From Bryobacteraceae bacterium (GTDB lineage: Bacteria; Acidobacteriota; Terriglobia; Bryobacterales; Bryobacteraceae), in the NCBI GenBank assembly GCA_019748195.1, contig JAIEPW010000069.1, positions 1 through 64,000 on the forward strand: a stretch of DNA of 64,000 bases. Direction: 5' to 3'. Position 1 is the first letter of the stretch; the number at the start of each line of letters is the position of its first letter. The translations under genes and the position numbers were made by a program. Below are positions 55,992 to 64,000 of the stretch, piece by piece. Below the pieces are notes generated by a model. The model was not told where the DNA came from and made no database searches. It was given only the letters and a program-made list of their open reading frames with translations.

Positions 55992-57413
55992 ATGTCACCA
56001 CAGTCCGAGTCTCTGAGAGTCCTGGTCGCCGACGACGACGAGCAGGACCGCAAGTACATGGGGGCGAAGATCGCGTCCTGGGGCTATTCCACCGAAACGG
56101 CCGTTGATGGGCTGGAAGCTGTTGAAAAAGCTGTCGTGTTTCAACCCCACGTGATCGTTTCCGACTTGCGCATGCCGCGTTTGGACGGATTCGAGTTGAT
56201 CCGGAAGCTGAACGAGCTCGGCGGATCTCCGCCGGTAATTGTACTGACGCAATTCGGCGCCATCGAAACGGCGATTTCCGCAATGCATGATGCGGGCGCG
56301 TTTTGGTTCCTCGAAAAGCCGGTTCCTCTGCAAGCACTCCAGGTTCTGATCGAGCGCGCCGCCAGCCAGCGCAAGCTGAGCGAAGAAAATGAGCGGCTTC
56401 GCATCGTTCTGCGGACGGAGAGCTGCGGCGACATGGTGGGGAACAGCCCGCAGATGAGAGAAGTTTTTTCCCTCATCCGGCGGGTTGCGCCCAGCAAGGC
56501 GACCGTGCTGATCACCGGCGAATCGGGCACCGGTAAGGAGTTGGTGGCGCGGGCGATCCACGCCAACAGCCCACGAGCAGACGCGCCGTTCGTTCCGGTA
56601 AACTGTGCCGCTCTGCCGGATACGCTGATCGAAAGTGAGCTGTTCGGGCACGAGAAAGGCGCCTTTACGGGCGCCGTGGAGCGCCGTCTCGGCCGCATTG
56701 AACTGGCGCATGGCGGTACGCTGTTCCTGGACGAAATCGGCGAGCTGCCCCTGCAGTCGCAGGCGAAACTGCTTAGAGTTCTAGAAGATAGCCGGGTACA
56801 GCGCCTGGGTAGCAAGGGTGAGGTGCAGGTTGACGTAAGGGTGCTGGCGGCGACCAACCGCCCGCCGTTAAAAACGGTCAAAGAGGGCAAACTACGCGAA
56901 GATTTGTACTACCGCCTGAACGTGTTCCATGTAGAGCTGACCCCCCTTCGAGAGCGTAAAGAGGACATCCCGCTTCTGGTGGAGGCGCTGCTGTCGTCTC
57001 TGCGGAACAAGAACAGCCGCGGCGGCTGGATCGAGCCCGGGGTGGTGGACAAGCTGACCGAGTATCGTTGGCCTGGAAATGTAAGAGAACTAAGGAACGT
57101 ATTGGAGAGGGCGGTGATTCTCGCGGGGGATGGGCCGATTTCGATGTCGCACCTGCCCAGCGGTTTCTCGGCCGAATTGGCCAAGTCCTCCGAAGAGCCG
57201 AGCGTGGATGCCGGCAAGTTGACCTTGACGCTCGGGACCTCGCTGCACGACGCCGAGAAGGCGTTGATTCTGGCGACTTTAGCCTATACCAACAACAGCC
57301 GGCGCCGCACAGCGGAGATCCTCGGTCTAAGCCTGAAGACGATTCAGATCAAGCTCAAAGAGTACCGGGGAGAGGCTGGGGAACCTCAGGCGTCAGCGGT
57401 TGGCGAGGGGTAA
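55992..57413 (+). CDS. Sigma-54-dependent response regulator (NtrC family)
   Basis: A 473-residue activator. The receiver domain (about 8-120) has the acidic pair VADDDEQD, phospho-Asp in VSDLRMPRLDGF (near 59) and Lys in FLEKPVPL. The AAA+ domain (about 145-375) has GESGTGKELVARAI, the sigma-54-contacting GAFTGA loop (intact, near 224), and the Walker B FLDEIGELP. A Fis-type helix-turn-helix ends the protein (RRRTAEILGLSLKTIQIKL). A good ribosome-binding site (AGAGGAAAG) precedes the ATG. Its 3' end overlaps the Crp/Fnr gene by 59 bp. Confidence 0.95.
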   Translation: MSPQSESLRVLVADDDEQDRKYMGAKIASWGYSTETAVDGLEAVEKAVVFQPHVIVSDLRMPRLDGFELIRKLNELGGSPPVIVLTQFGAIETAISAMHDAGAFWFLEKPVPLQALQVLIERAASQRKLSEENERLRIVLRTESCGDMVGNSPQMREVFSLIRRVAPSKATVLITGESGTGKELVARAIHANSPRADAPFVPVNCAALPDTLIESELFGHEKGAFTGAVERRLGRIELAHGGTLFLDEIGELPLQSQAKLLRVLEDSRVQRLGSKGEVQVDVRVLAATNRPPLKTVKEGKLREDLYYRLNVFHVELTPLRERKEDIPLLVEALLSSLRNKNSRGGWIEPGVVDKLTEYRWPGNVRELRNVLERAVILAGDGPISMSHLPSGFSAELAKSSEEPSVDAGKLTLTLGTSLHDAEKALILATLAYTNNSRRRTAEILGLSLKTIQIKLKEYRGEAGEPQASAVGEG

Positions 57414-58092
57414 CCGTACCCGCCAGCCAGTTGCGGACGGCGTCACCGCGCACGATCAGATCGCGCCGTGTGTAGGACACAAAACCCTGCCGCCGGAACT
57501 CGTTCATACAGTGCGTTACCGCTTCGCGGGTAGTGCCAATATATTGAGCCAGAACGCGATGCGGGTAAGGGGAAAGGCGCCGGCCGGTCTCCGAGCTGGA
57601 GTCCGGCTCGCCCAGGCGTTCCGACAGGTCCACCAGAGCCTTGGCCAGCCGGCGCGTGGTCGGCTCGGCCGATAGGGTGGCCATCCGCTGGCCCAAGTCG
57701 TGGCAGCGGTGCGCCAGGGACTGGATCAGGGCGATCCCCAATTGCGGGTGGCGCAGGATGAGATCCCGAACCACGTCCGCCTGCCAGCTCATGACCCGCG
57801 TAGGCTCCAGCGTCACCGCGCGTTCTCCGTAGGCGTGAACAAAAGCCGGTTCGCCGAAGAAGTCGTCCGCCTGGCAGAGGTTGATGACAACCTCCGAGTG
57901 TCCTGCTGGGCGGCTAACCTTCACACACCCCTCGATTACGAGGTACAGGTGCTGAGGAGGCTCGGAATCGTAGATAACGTGACCCTTGCGAAACTCCGAG
58001 ATGGCGGAGCAGGGTAAATAGCTCAAAGGATCTTCAAGCATTGCGTGATCGGTCCGGACAGCAGATTTGGCTTGCATGGCTGCCGTTTTCAT
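57355..58092 (-). CDS. Crp/Fnr-family transcriptional regulator
   Basis: A 245-residue regulator with a cyclic-nucleotide-type beta-roll (about 30-145: FRKGHVIYDSEPPQHLYLVI, and FFGEPAFVHAYGERAVTLEP) and a C-terminal HTH_Crp domain (about 175-225: PHRVLAQYIGTTREAVTHCM). The N-terminus has one Cys, not the four-Cys cluster of oxygen-sensing Fnr, so no Fe-S centre is expected. The annotated start is 58092, but ATG codons at 58077 and 58041 could also be used; the promoter-like palindrome at 58092-58108 touches the first. Confidence 0.9.
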   Translation of the reverse strand: MKTAAMQAKSAVRTDHAMLEDPLSYLPCSAISEFRKGHVIYDSEPPQHLYLVIEGCVKVSRPAGHSEVVINLCQADDFFGEPAFVHAYGERAVTLEPTRVMSWQADVVRDLILRHPQLGIALIQSLAHRCHDLGQRMATLSAEPTTRRLAKALVDLSERLGEPDSSSETGRRLSPYPHRVLAQYIGTTREAVTHCMNEFRRQGFVSYTRRDLIVRGDAVRNWLAGTVTPRQPLTPEVPQPLPGTL

Positions 58093-58108
58093 GGCATTTC
58101 GAGTGCCA
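58092..58108. promoter_or_regulatory. Palindromic sigma-54-like -24/-12 element
   Basis: TGGCA-N7-TGCCA is symmetric, and both strands present GG-N10-GC. The minus-strand reading TGGCAC-N5-ATGC is the better match to the sigma-54 consensus and would drive the Crp/Fnr gene. The plus reading TGGCAT-N5-GTGC would drive the GH2 gene. The nearby sigma-54 activator makes this worth testing; it may also be an operator. Confidence 0.4.
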
Positions 58109-58151
58109 CTTGGGGTTTTCCCATACCATCGTTTCCCAGGGGGCGATTGGT

Positions 58152-58168
58152 GAGGTAGTTGCTACCTC
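58152..58168. promoter_or_regulatory. Inverted repeat GAGGTAG-TTG-CTACCTC before the GH2 gene
   Basis: A 7-bp perfect repeat separated by 3 bp ends 10 bp before the GH2 start codon. It could be a repressor site or a hairpin that affects translation. Confidence 0.4.
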
Positions 58169-58177
58169 GCCGTTTGA

Positions 58178-60046
58178 ATGCCAAATGATGCCGTGGGGTA
58201 TCCCAGGCCGCAGATGGAGCGGCAGAACTGGGTCTGTCTAAACGGAGAGTGGGAATTCGCAATAGACCCGGAGGCCCTTTGGGATGACCACGATCAGGTC
58301 CTCTTCGACAAGCGCATCATGGTGCCGTTTTCGCCGGAGGCTCCGGCAAGCGGGATCGGCGATACGGGCCACTTCCGGGCGGTATGGTATCGCCGGGCCT
58401 TCGACCTGCCCGAGTTAGCGGCGGGAGAACGCTGGCTGCTTCACTTTGGAGCCGTCGATTACAGCGCCACGGTGTGGGTGAACGGCCGCCGCGCTGTCCA
58501 GCACGAAGGCGGTTACGCTCCCTTCAGCGCCGACATCACGAATTTTCTTCGCAAAGGCGGTCAACAGGTGGTTGTCGTCCGGGCGGAAGACGATCCCGGA
58601 GATTTGTCCAAACCCCGCGGCAAACAGGAGTGGCAGACCGAGCCGCACGCGATCTGGTACTACCGGACCACCGGCATCTGGCAGACCGTGTGGGCGGAGC
58701 GGGTTCCGGAAACCTGGATCGGCAACCTTCAATGGACTCCAAACGTGGAGCGGTGGGAAGTAGGAATTGAGGCGCGGCTGGAGGGACGCCGCCGATCGGA
58801 CTTGCGGCTGAAAGTGCGTCTGACCACCGACGATACCCTGCTCGCCGACGACACCTATGCGGTGGTTGCCAACGAGGTTCACCGGCGGATTGCGCTTTCC
58901 GATCCGGGCATCGACGATTATCGCAATGAGCTGCTGTGGAGCCCGGCCACTCCCACGCTGATCCGGGCGGAGGTGGCCCTGCTGGCGCCCGACGGCACGG
59001 TGATGGACGAGATTCGAAGCTATACCGCGCTGCGATCGCTGGGCGTGCAGGGCGACCGTTTCGTTCTAAACGGCCGGCCCTATCCTCTCATTATGGTGCT
59101 CGATCAAGGGTACTGGCCGGAGGGTGGGTTAACCGCGCCCTCGGACGCGCACCTGCGGCGCGATGTGGAACTCGCGAAGGCAATGGGGTTCAACGGCGTT
59201 CGCAAGCACCAGAAGATCGAGGACCCGCGGTACCTGTACTGGGCGGACACCCTGGGTCTTCTGGTGTGGGAGGAGATGCCCAGCGCCTACCGCTTTACGA
59301 GAGACTCGATTCAGCGGTTGACGCGGGAGTGGGTGGAGATCATGTCGCGCGACCGCAGCCATCCTTGCATCATCGCCTGGGTGCCGTTCAACGAAAGTTG
59401 GGGTGTTCCGGATCTTCCCGACAGTCCGGCGCAGCGGCACTACGTTCAGGCGCTGTACCACCTGACGAAAACGATCGACCCCACGCGACCGGTAATCGGA
59501 AACGACGGATGGGAAAGCGTGGCCACGGATATCATCGGCATCCATGACTACGACGATTCGCCGGAAAGGCTGGCCGCCCGTTACGGACTGAAGACGTACC
59601 GCCTGTTCTCGCGCGAGCGTCCGGGAGGGCGGCAGTTGCTGATCGGGCAGAAGCACAAGGGGCAACCGATCATGCTGACGGAGTTCGGCGGCATCTCGTT
59701 TTCCTCCGATCCGGACCGCACCTGGGGGTACTCCCGCGCGAATTCCGAGCGCGAGTTCGCCGAGCGCTACCGCAAGCTGCTGCAGGTGGTGCGGCCCGCG
59801 CCATCGCTGGCCGGGTTCTGCTACACGCAGTTCTGCGATACCTATCAGGAAGCGAACGGGCTGTTGTTCGCCGATCGCACTCCGAAGTTTCCGCTGGAAC
59901 AGATCGCGCTGGCGACCCGGGGACCGCGCAGTTCGCACGACACCCAATGGGAGTGGTACTGGAGGGAGCAGTTGATGACCTCGCAGCGCGAGGCGTACCT
60001 GGTGCCTCCGGAGGATCATCGAACCGGACCGGAACGTGGCGCCTGA
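58178..60046 (+). CDS. GH2-family glycoside hydrolase (beta-galactosidase/glucuronidase-like)
   Basis: A 622-residue enzyme with no signal peptide, so cytoplasmic. A sugar-binding jelly-roll (about 10-170: WVCLNGEWEFAIDPEALWDD) precedes an Ig-like middle and the TIM barrel. The acid/base Glu is in VPFNESWGVPDL (near 405) and the nucleophile Glu in IMLTEFGGISF (near 502). Both are intact. The GH2 family covers galactosides, glucuronides and mannosides, so substrate is not decided. Confidence 0.9.
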   Translation: MPNDAVGYPRPQMERQNWVCLNGEWEFAIDPEALWDDHDQVLFDKRIMVPFSPEAPASGIGDTGHFRAVWYRRAFDLPELAAGERWLLHFGAVDYSATVWVNGRRAVQHEGGYAPFSADITNFLRKGGQQVVVVRAEDDPGDLSKPRGKQEWQTEPHAIWYYRTTGIWQTVWAERVPETWIGNLQWTPNVERWEVGIEARLEGRRRSDLRLKVRLTTDDTLLADDTYAVVANEVHRRIALSDPGIDDYRNELLWSPATPTLIRAEVALLAPDGTVMDEIRSYTALRSLGVQGDRFVLNGRPYPLIMVLDQGYWPEGGLTAPSDAHLRRDVELAKAMGFNGVRKHQKIEDPRYLYWADTLGLLVWEEMPSAYRFTRDSIQRLTREWVEIMSRDRSHPCIIAWVPFNESWGVPDLPDSPAQRHYVQALYHLTKTIDPTRPVIGNDGWESVATDIIGIHDYDDSPERLAARYGLKTYRLFSRERPGGRQLLIGQKHKGQPIMLTEFGGISFSSDPDRTWGYSRANSEREFAERYRKLLQVVRPAPSLAGFCYTQFCDTYQEANGLLFADRTPKFPLEQIALATRGPRSSHDTQWEWYWREQLMTSQREAYLVPPEDHRTGPERGA

Positions 60047-60049
60047 GGC

Positions 60050-61144
60050 TTAGATTGCCCAGCGGCCCTGGGGGCGCGCATTGCCGATCCGCACCAGGAC
60101 CGCCTGCTGCGGATCCTGCCGGGCGACGTTCTCCAGGCGAAGTACGCCGCGCGGGCACACCTCGGCGCACAGCCCGCAGCCGACGCAGGAAGCTCGGGTG
60201 AAGCTGGTGTTGGATTGCGCGTAGGCGCGAACGTCGATGCCCATCTCGCAATACTTCGAACACAGCCCGCAGGAGATGCACATGTTCTCCTTCACGGTGA
60301 TCCGGAAGCGTCCGAACTTCTGCACCAGGCCGAGCACCGCGGCCATGGGACAGAAGTTCCGGCACCAGACTCGCGTTCCGCCCAGGGGATACAGCCCCAC
60401 GCCGATGATTCCCGAAAGCCAACTGACCACCAGGATGCCGTAGAACTCCTGGAAGCGATACGTCTGCCGCGCGATCTCGGGATTCCTCGATCCCACCGCG
60501 TAGGTGATGAAGAGCATCGCGGTCAGCGCGATGCACAGCGCGAGCACGGTGTGGATGGCGATACGCTCGAATTTCCAGGCGGCCGCCGACTTTGAAGTCA
60601 GATGCCGCCAGGGCTCGCCGAAAGTGTTGGCCAGGCCGCCGCAGCCGCAGATCCAGGAGCAATACCAGCGCTTGCCGAGGAAAATGCCCAGAACGGGAAC
60701 CAGCAGAAGCGATCCCAGAAAGCTGTAAAGGATGAAGGGAGCGGGGAGTTGGAAGATGTACTGCGGCGTCAGGTATTCGATTTTCAGCGGCCACAGGTAG
60801 CTGAAGTAGAACTCCGGCTGGCGGAAGAACTTCAGGATCAAGGGCACGGAGAAAGCCAGTACGACCTGGGTGGCGATCACCACCAGGGTACGGACCACCT
60901 GGTAGCGGTTGTGGCGGTACTTGCGGATCACATAGACGCCGCCGGAAACGATCGCGATGGAGTACAGCAGCCCGTAAAGCGTCCACTTGGAGTCGAAGCC
61001 CAGCATTCGCGCGGGCGCAGCCAGCCACTCGGTGTAGTACAAAATGATGTAGAAGGCGAAGAGCAACGCGCTGGTCATCCAGGCGCTGTAGCCGCGATTT
61101 CGCACATCGTGCGAAAGCTTGTGGAGGGCTCCGTCGCGGATCAT
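60050..61144 (-). CDS. Membrane 4Fe-4S ferredoxin-type electron-transfer protein (NapH/CcoG-like)
   Basis: A 364-residue membrane protein with several helices in the N-terminal 260 residues, two Cys-rich membrane motifs (WYCSWICGCGG and VWCRNFCPMA), then two ferredoxin 4Fe-4S motifs (CISCGLCSKYCEMG and CVGCGLCAEVCPRG) near 300-345. The layout is like NapH/NosR/RdxA proteins that pass electrons across or along the membrane. The ATG at 61144 overlaps the FAD reductase stop by 4 bp, so the two are one functional unit. The acceptor is unknown. Confidence 0.86.
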   Translation of the reverse strand: MIRDGALHKLSHDVRNRGYSAWMTSALLFAFYIILYYTEWLAAPARMLGFDSKWTLYGLLYSIAIVSGGVYVIRKYRHNRYQVVRTLVVIATQVVLAFSVPLILKFFRQPEFYFSYLWPLKIEYLTPQYIFQLPAPFILYSFLGSLLLVPVLGIFLGKRWYCSWICGCGGLANTFGEPWRHLTSKSAAAWKFERIAIHTVLALCIALTAMLFITYAVGSRNPEIARQTYRFQEFYGILVVSWLSGIIGVGLYPLGGTRVWCRNFCPMAAVLGLVQKFGRFRITVKENMCISCGLCSKYCEMGIDVRAYAQSNTSFTRASCVGCGLCAEVCPRGVLRLENVARQDPQQAVLVRIGNARPQGRWAI

Positions 61145-62442
61145 CGTTTCGCTCCCTCCGGCTCCGGACCCCGGCTGAGGAATTTCTCCAGGGCGGGCGC
61201 AAGGTCCAGACGTCCGAACTCTACGTCGAACTGGGCTTCCCGCAGGCGCGGCATCACGTACTCCATGGGACGGCGTTCCGAAATCCAGCGTTCCAGAATG
61301 GTGTGCTCCCAGCGCGAGCCCAACATGTTGAATCCGATTACGGCGCCGGCGGCTTCGACGATGCGGATGCTTGCCTCGCGCTCCGGGGCGCGCCAATAGA
61401 ACTGCCGCGACCCGGCGGGAGCGTCGTTGACGCGCCCCACCGTGGTGAACTCGATATCGAAGAACTTGGAGCTGTTGAAGAAAATCGGCGGGCGGTAATC
61501 CACCGGGTCGCCGAGCATGGAAAGCGCCGCCTGTTCGCCCTGCCGTTTCGCGGAATACCAGATCTGCTCCACCAAGGGGGCGGCGCCCGGGATCTCGATC
61601 TCCGCGCAATCCCCGGCCGCCCAGACGTCCGGCAGCGAGGTGCGGAATGCGGCGTCGGTGAGGATGCCGCGCGCGGTGCGAGGGGGAGTTTGCGTGGCCG
61701 CGAGCCATCCGGCGGCGGGCTTGACGCCGGCGGTTACGCCCAGCAGCTCACAGTCGTAGCGGCGGCCCGAGTCCGTGATTACGGCTTGAACGTGACCATC
61801 ACCGGAACACTCAACTTCGTTTACCGTCTCCTCCAGCAGGAGAGTCACGCCATGGCGGCGAATATGATCCGAAATCATCAGGCCTTCCTCGCCGCCGAGG
61901 GCCGCCGGCCAATACCAGGGCTCGCGGACCAGGAACGTCACCTGCATGCCGTGATGGATCAGGCATTCCACCAGTTCGACTCCGATGAGGCCTCCGCCCA
62001 CCACAACGGCTTTGCCACCGCGCCGGGTCTGCTGTTCGCACCGCTCCAGGTCGGCCAGGGTGACGAAATGAACCAGGCCTCGTTTGGCCCGCTCCCAGCC
62101 AACCCAGGGCAGGTCGCGGGCAACCGAGCCGGTGGCGATCAGGAGCTTGTCGTAGCCGATCTGTACGCTGCTGTCGAGTGTCAGAGTCTTCGACGGCGCA
62201 TGCAGGTCGCGGACCCAGCCGCGGACCCGCTCGATGCGCTGACTGGTCCACACTTGCCGTTCGTAAGGCTCCAGATCGCGGAGGGTCATGCGATCCAGGT
62301 ATGCGTACATCAGGGCGGTCCGGGAGAAGAAGTAATCGCTTTCGCCGGAAATCATCGTGATGGAGGCATCCGGGTCGCGGGCGCGCAACGCCAGCGCCGC
62401 CGTGGCTCCAGCGACGCCATTGCCGATGATGACAAAGCGCAT
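61141..62442 (-). CDS. FAD-dependent pyridine nucleotide-disulfide-type oxidoreductase
   Basis: A 433-residue reductase. The start is the ATG at 62442 because it directly opens the Rossmann dinucleotide motif MRFVIIGNGVAGATAALALR; upstream residues have no similarity. A second nucleotide loop (KAVVVGGGLIGVELVECLIH, about 160-179) binds NAD(P)H. DVWAAGDCAEIEI is the FAD-binding end motif. No redox-active Cys pair is seen near the N-terminus, so it is of the NADH:ferredoxin or rubredoxin reductase type. It precedes and overlaps the FeS membrane protein gene. Confidence 0.9.
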   Translation of the reverse strand: MRFVIIGNGVAGATAALALRARDPDASITMISGESDYFFSRTALMYAYLDRMTLRDLEPYERQVWTSQRIERVRGWVRDLHAPSKTLTLDSSVQIGYDKLLIATGSVARDLPWVGWERAKRGLVHFVTLADLERCEQQTRRGGKAVVVGGGLIGVELVECLIHHGMQVTFLVREPWYWPAALGGEEGLMISDHIRRHGVTLLLEETVNEVECSGDGHVQAVITDSGRRYDCELLGVTAGVKPAAGWLAATQTPPRTARGILTDAAFRTSLPDVWAAGDCAEIEIPGAAPLVEQIWYSAKRQGEQAALSMLGDPVDYRPPIFFNSSKFFDIEFTTVGRVNDAPAGSRQFYWRAPEREASIRIVEAAGAVIGFNMLGSRWEHTILERWISERRPMEYVMPRLREAQFDVEFGRLDLAPALEKFLSRGPEPEGAKR

Positions 62443-62503
62443 GGTGGGGAGATGCCGCCCGATACCCTTATTATTCCGCGTTCGAGGGGGCGCGCGTTTG
62501 AGT

Positions 62504-62540
62504 GAAAACAAAAACGCCCCCGAGCGTGAGCTCGGGGGCG
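62504..62540 (-). terminator. Strong Rho-independent terminator of the PEP-CTERM gene
   Basis: On the minus strand an 11-bp perfect stem (+ strand 62515-62525 with 62530-62540, 4-nt loop) is followed by TTTTTGTTTTC. It lies 22 bp past the PEP-CTERM stop and cuts off readthrough into the FAD reductase gene. Confidence 0.93.
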
Positions 62541-62562
62541 CTTGCGGGAGGCGGAGGAAATC

Positions 62563-63315
62563 CTATCTGCGCCGGCGGAGCAAGCCGAGCCCAGCCAGCG
62601 CAAGGCCGACCAACCCGTACGTGCCCGGTTCCGGAACGCCGACATCGTCCAATGCCATGGTGCCGAAATCATCCAGGCCGTAGCCGTCGCCGCTCGAAGT
62701 ATTGGCGAAGCTGATGGACTTGATGCCCGATGCCGACGAGATGTTCACGAAGTAGAGGGTCCCGTTGGGGAGGCTGTAGTTCGCGGCCCCGGCGAAGTTC
62801 GCTGTCGTGGTGGAGCCGTCATTCGCGGTGATCGTCAACTGCCCGCCGACATCTTCGATATCGGTGATGAAGAAGAACAGGTTACCCAGGCCGCCGGGCA
62901 GATTGAGGAACGACGCGGTCAGGTTTAAGCTAAGGCTGGTCATGTCATTGGAATCCAGCCAATGGCCACCGGGGCCGAACGTCGTATCGTAACGCCCGCT
63001 AAACGGCGTGGTGGAGCTGTTCAGGACATGCATTTCGTCGCAAGTGGTCCCATTGGCGCCACCGGGTTTGATGCAAGCGCCGCCGGTGCCGTTGCCCGAG
63101 GCCGAGAAAGTGCCCACGCCGGTGGCGAACGAAATTCCAACGCCGCCGGTGGGGCCGCCTTCGAAATCTTCCAGAATTATGAAGGGTTGACCTCCCAACG
63201 CCGTATTGCGGTCAGCGACGCGATTCGCAAAGGACGTCGCGGTGATGGACACCACCGGGGCAGCCCAAAGCGACGAGGCCAGCAGCACAAGGAAACCAAT
63301 ACGTGCAAACTTCAC
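62563..63315 (-). CDS. PEP-CTERM sorting domain protein
   Basis: A 250-residue exported protein with a signal peptide (MKFARIGFLVLLASSLWA) and a beta-sandwich-like mature part with two Cys (ACIKPG, TTCDEM). The end carries the exosortase signal: VPEPGTYGLVGLALAGLGLL (about 227-246), with the PEP, hydrophobic helix and final RRRR. In other bacteria exosortase cuts such proteins and links them to the surface or to exopolysaccharide. No exosortase gene is in the window. Confidence 0.93.
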   Translation of the reverse strand: MKFARIGFLVLLASSLWAAPVVSITATSFANRVADRNTALGGQPFIILEDFEGGPTGGVGISFATGVGTFSASGNGTGGACIKPGGANGTTCDEMHVLNSSTTPFSGRYDTTFGPGGHWLDSNDMTSLSLNLTASFLNLPGGLGNLFFFITDIEDVGGQLTITANDGSTTTANFAGAANYSLPNGTLYFVNISSASGIKSISFANTSSGDGYGLDDFGTMALDDVGVPEPGTYGLVGLALAGLGLLRRRR

Positions 63316-63391
63316 AATGTATCTCCAGCTTAGACGGTGCGTTCCGTAACACCTAGAGTATTGGGGGAAAACACCTGAGAATGCAATATCC

Positions 63392-63403
63392 CCTAGTACT
63401 AGG
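63392..63403. promoter_or_regulatory. Perfect palindrome CCTAGTACTAGG upstream of the PEP-CTERM gene
   Basis: A 12-bp fully symmetric sequence about 77 bp before the start codon, in the 145-bp gap between the aquaporin stop and the PEP-CTERM start. The location suits an activator or repressor site for the PEP-CTERM gene. Confidence 0.5.
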
Positions 63404-63460
63404 CCCGAGAAAATTGTACTGATGGGACTTGTGGCGTATGACTATCCTTAACAGAGTCAG

Positions 63461-64000
63461 CTACTTCGACGGCAGGAAACGGCGGATGCCGAAGTCGTAT
63501 ACCGCACCGCCAATGATTCCCCCCAGCAGCGGCCCGGCGATCGGGACCCAGAACGCGCCGCTGCCGTCCGTAAGCCCGTTGTTCTGGAATCCGGCGGCAA
63601 CAGTGAGCAGGCGAGGGCCGAAATCGCGCGCGGGGTTGATGGCATAGCCGTGCAGCCCGCCGAATGACATGCCGATGACAACCACTACGAGGCCGATCAT
63701 GATGGGAGCCAGGTTCGATCCAGGCGCCTGATTGCGCTCATCGGTGATGGCGAAGATCAGCAACAGCAGCAGGGCGGTGCCGATCGTCTGATCCAGCAAT
63801 CCGGCCACAGGCAGGCCGGGGAACGCCGGGAACGTGGTGAAGACCCCCGCCGTGCGCTCCAGATTCGGATCGGTCTTCATGAATTGCGGATAGTAGTTCC
63901 AGAAGACGATTGCGGCGCCGAGAAATGCCCCGCCGATTTGCGCGATCGCGTAGGGAACCACCTTGGACCAGGGGAAGTCGCGAAATACCGCGAGGGTCAG
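63461..64000 (-). CDS. MIP family channel (aquaporin/glycerol facilitator), 5' end outside window
   Basis: The frame is open to the window edge (LTLAVFRDFPWSK before the internal GTG at 63961), so the gene continues beyond 64000. The visible part covers the last four helices, with the second NPA box in YAINPARDFGPR (the Asp/Arg after NPA are like GlpF). This points to a glycerol or water channel. The first NPA box is not in the window. The C-terminus ends normally at 63461. Confidence 0.9.
   Translation of the reverse strand: MTLAVFRDFPWSKVVPYAIAQIGGAFLGAAIVFWNYYPQFMKTDPNLERTAGVFTTFPAFPGLPVAGLLDQTIGTALLLLLIFAITDERNQAPGSNLAPIMIGLVVVVIGMSFGGLHGYAINPARDFGPRLLTVAAGFQNNGLTDGSGAFWVPIAGPLLGGIIGGAVYDFGIRRFLPSK

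Overview
The window is a dense, GC-rich bacterial chromosome segment. Many neighbouring genes overlap by 4 bp (ATGA), and no gene-free stretch exceeds about 250 bp. The gene mix suggests an Acidobacteriota soil bacterium of the Bryobacterales/Solibacter type: a Gram-negative envelope (TolC, adaptors, LolD-like ATPase, KpsF-type isomerase), a PEP-CTERM protein, paired amidohydrolases, trehalose genes, and many small secreted proteins of unknown role. That placement is an inference from content, not from a phylogenetic marker. No insertion sequence, prophage, integrase or CRISPR array was seen.

Left part (1-20 kb). A 5'-truncated rho gene is followed by a + strand transport cluster: three consecutive HlyD-type adaptors, a MacB/FtsX-type permease and a TolC-like channel, with no ATPase gene inside the cluster. 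Next come mutL, a gamma-glutamylcyclotransferase-like gene, tRNA-Val(CAC), a polytopic membrane protein, a solitary LolD-like ATPase (possible partner of the permease) and a site-2 protease with CBS domains. A trehalose module follows: a GT20 synthase coupled to a phosphatase, converging on a GH15 hydrolase.

Centre (20-38 kb). A tandem universal stress protein converges on an unusual GCS2-CBS fusion, followed by dinB. A tightly coupled seven-gene minus-strand operon then runs yebC-ruvC-secreted protein-TlpA-like-deoB-tpiA-secreted protein. After it lie a metallo-beta-lactamase-fold hydrolase, a GT39-like membrane protein and an MFS-queC-queE operon for 7-deazaguanine synthesis. Several small proteins and the SRP RNA gene (minus strand, with an extended -10 promoter) end this part.

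Right part (38-64 kb). This contains a secreted esterase-like hydrolase, two type II toxin-antitoxin modules whose promoters carry probable operators, and a pair of secreted amidohydrolases, one of which has lost every recognisable metal ligand. Next are an S9 peptidase, a KdsD/KpsF isomerase and galK-galE. A stress-type island (49.9-54.7 kb) holds many small proteins: a DUF5670 membrane protein, DUF4142 lipoprotein, ECF sigma factor, glycine-zipper protein, a CxxC protein, Dps, a DksA-like protein and a protein with an FPASDPPS tail. A regulatory and redox block follows: a soluble histidine kinase divergent from a sigma-54 activator, a Crp/Fnr regulator, a GH2 glycosidase, and a FAD oxidoreductase coupled to a membrane 4Fe-4S protein. 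The window ends with the PEP-CTERM protein and an aquaporin-family gene cut by the window edge.

The observations most worth following are the catalytically dead amidohydrolase partner, the GCS2-CBS fusion, the ATPase-less triple-adaptor export cluster, and a palindromic sigma-54-like promoter beside a sigma-54 activator.
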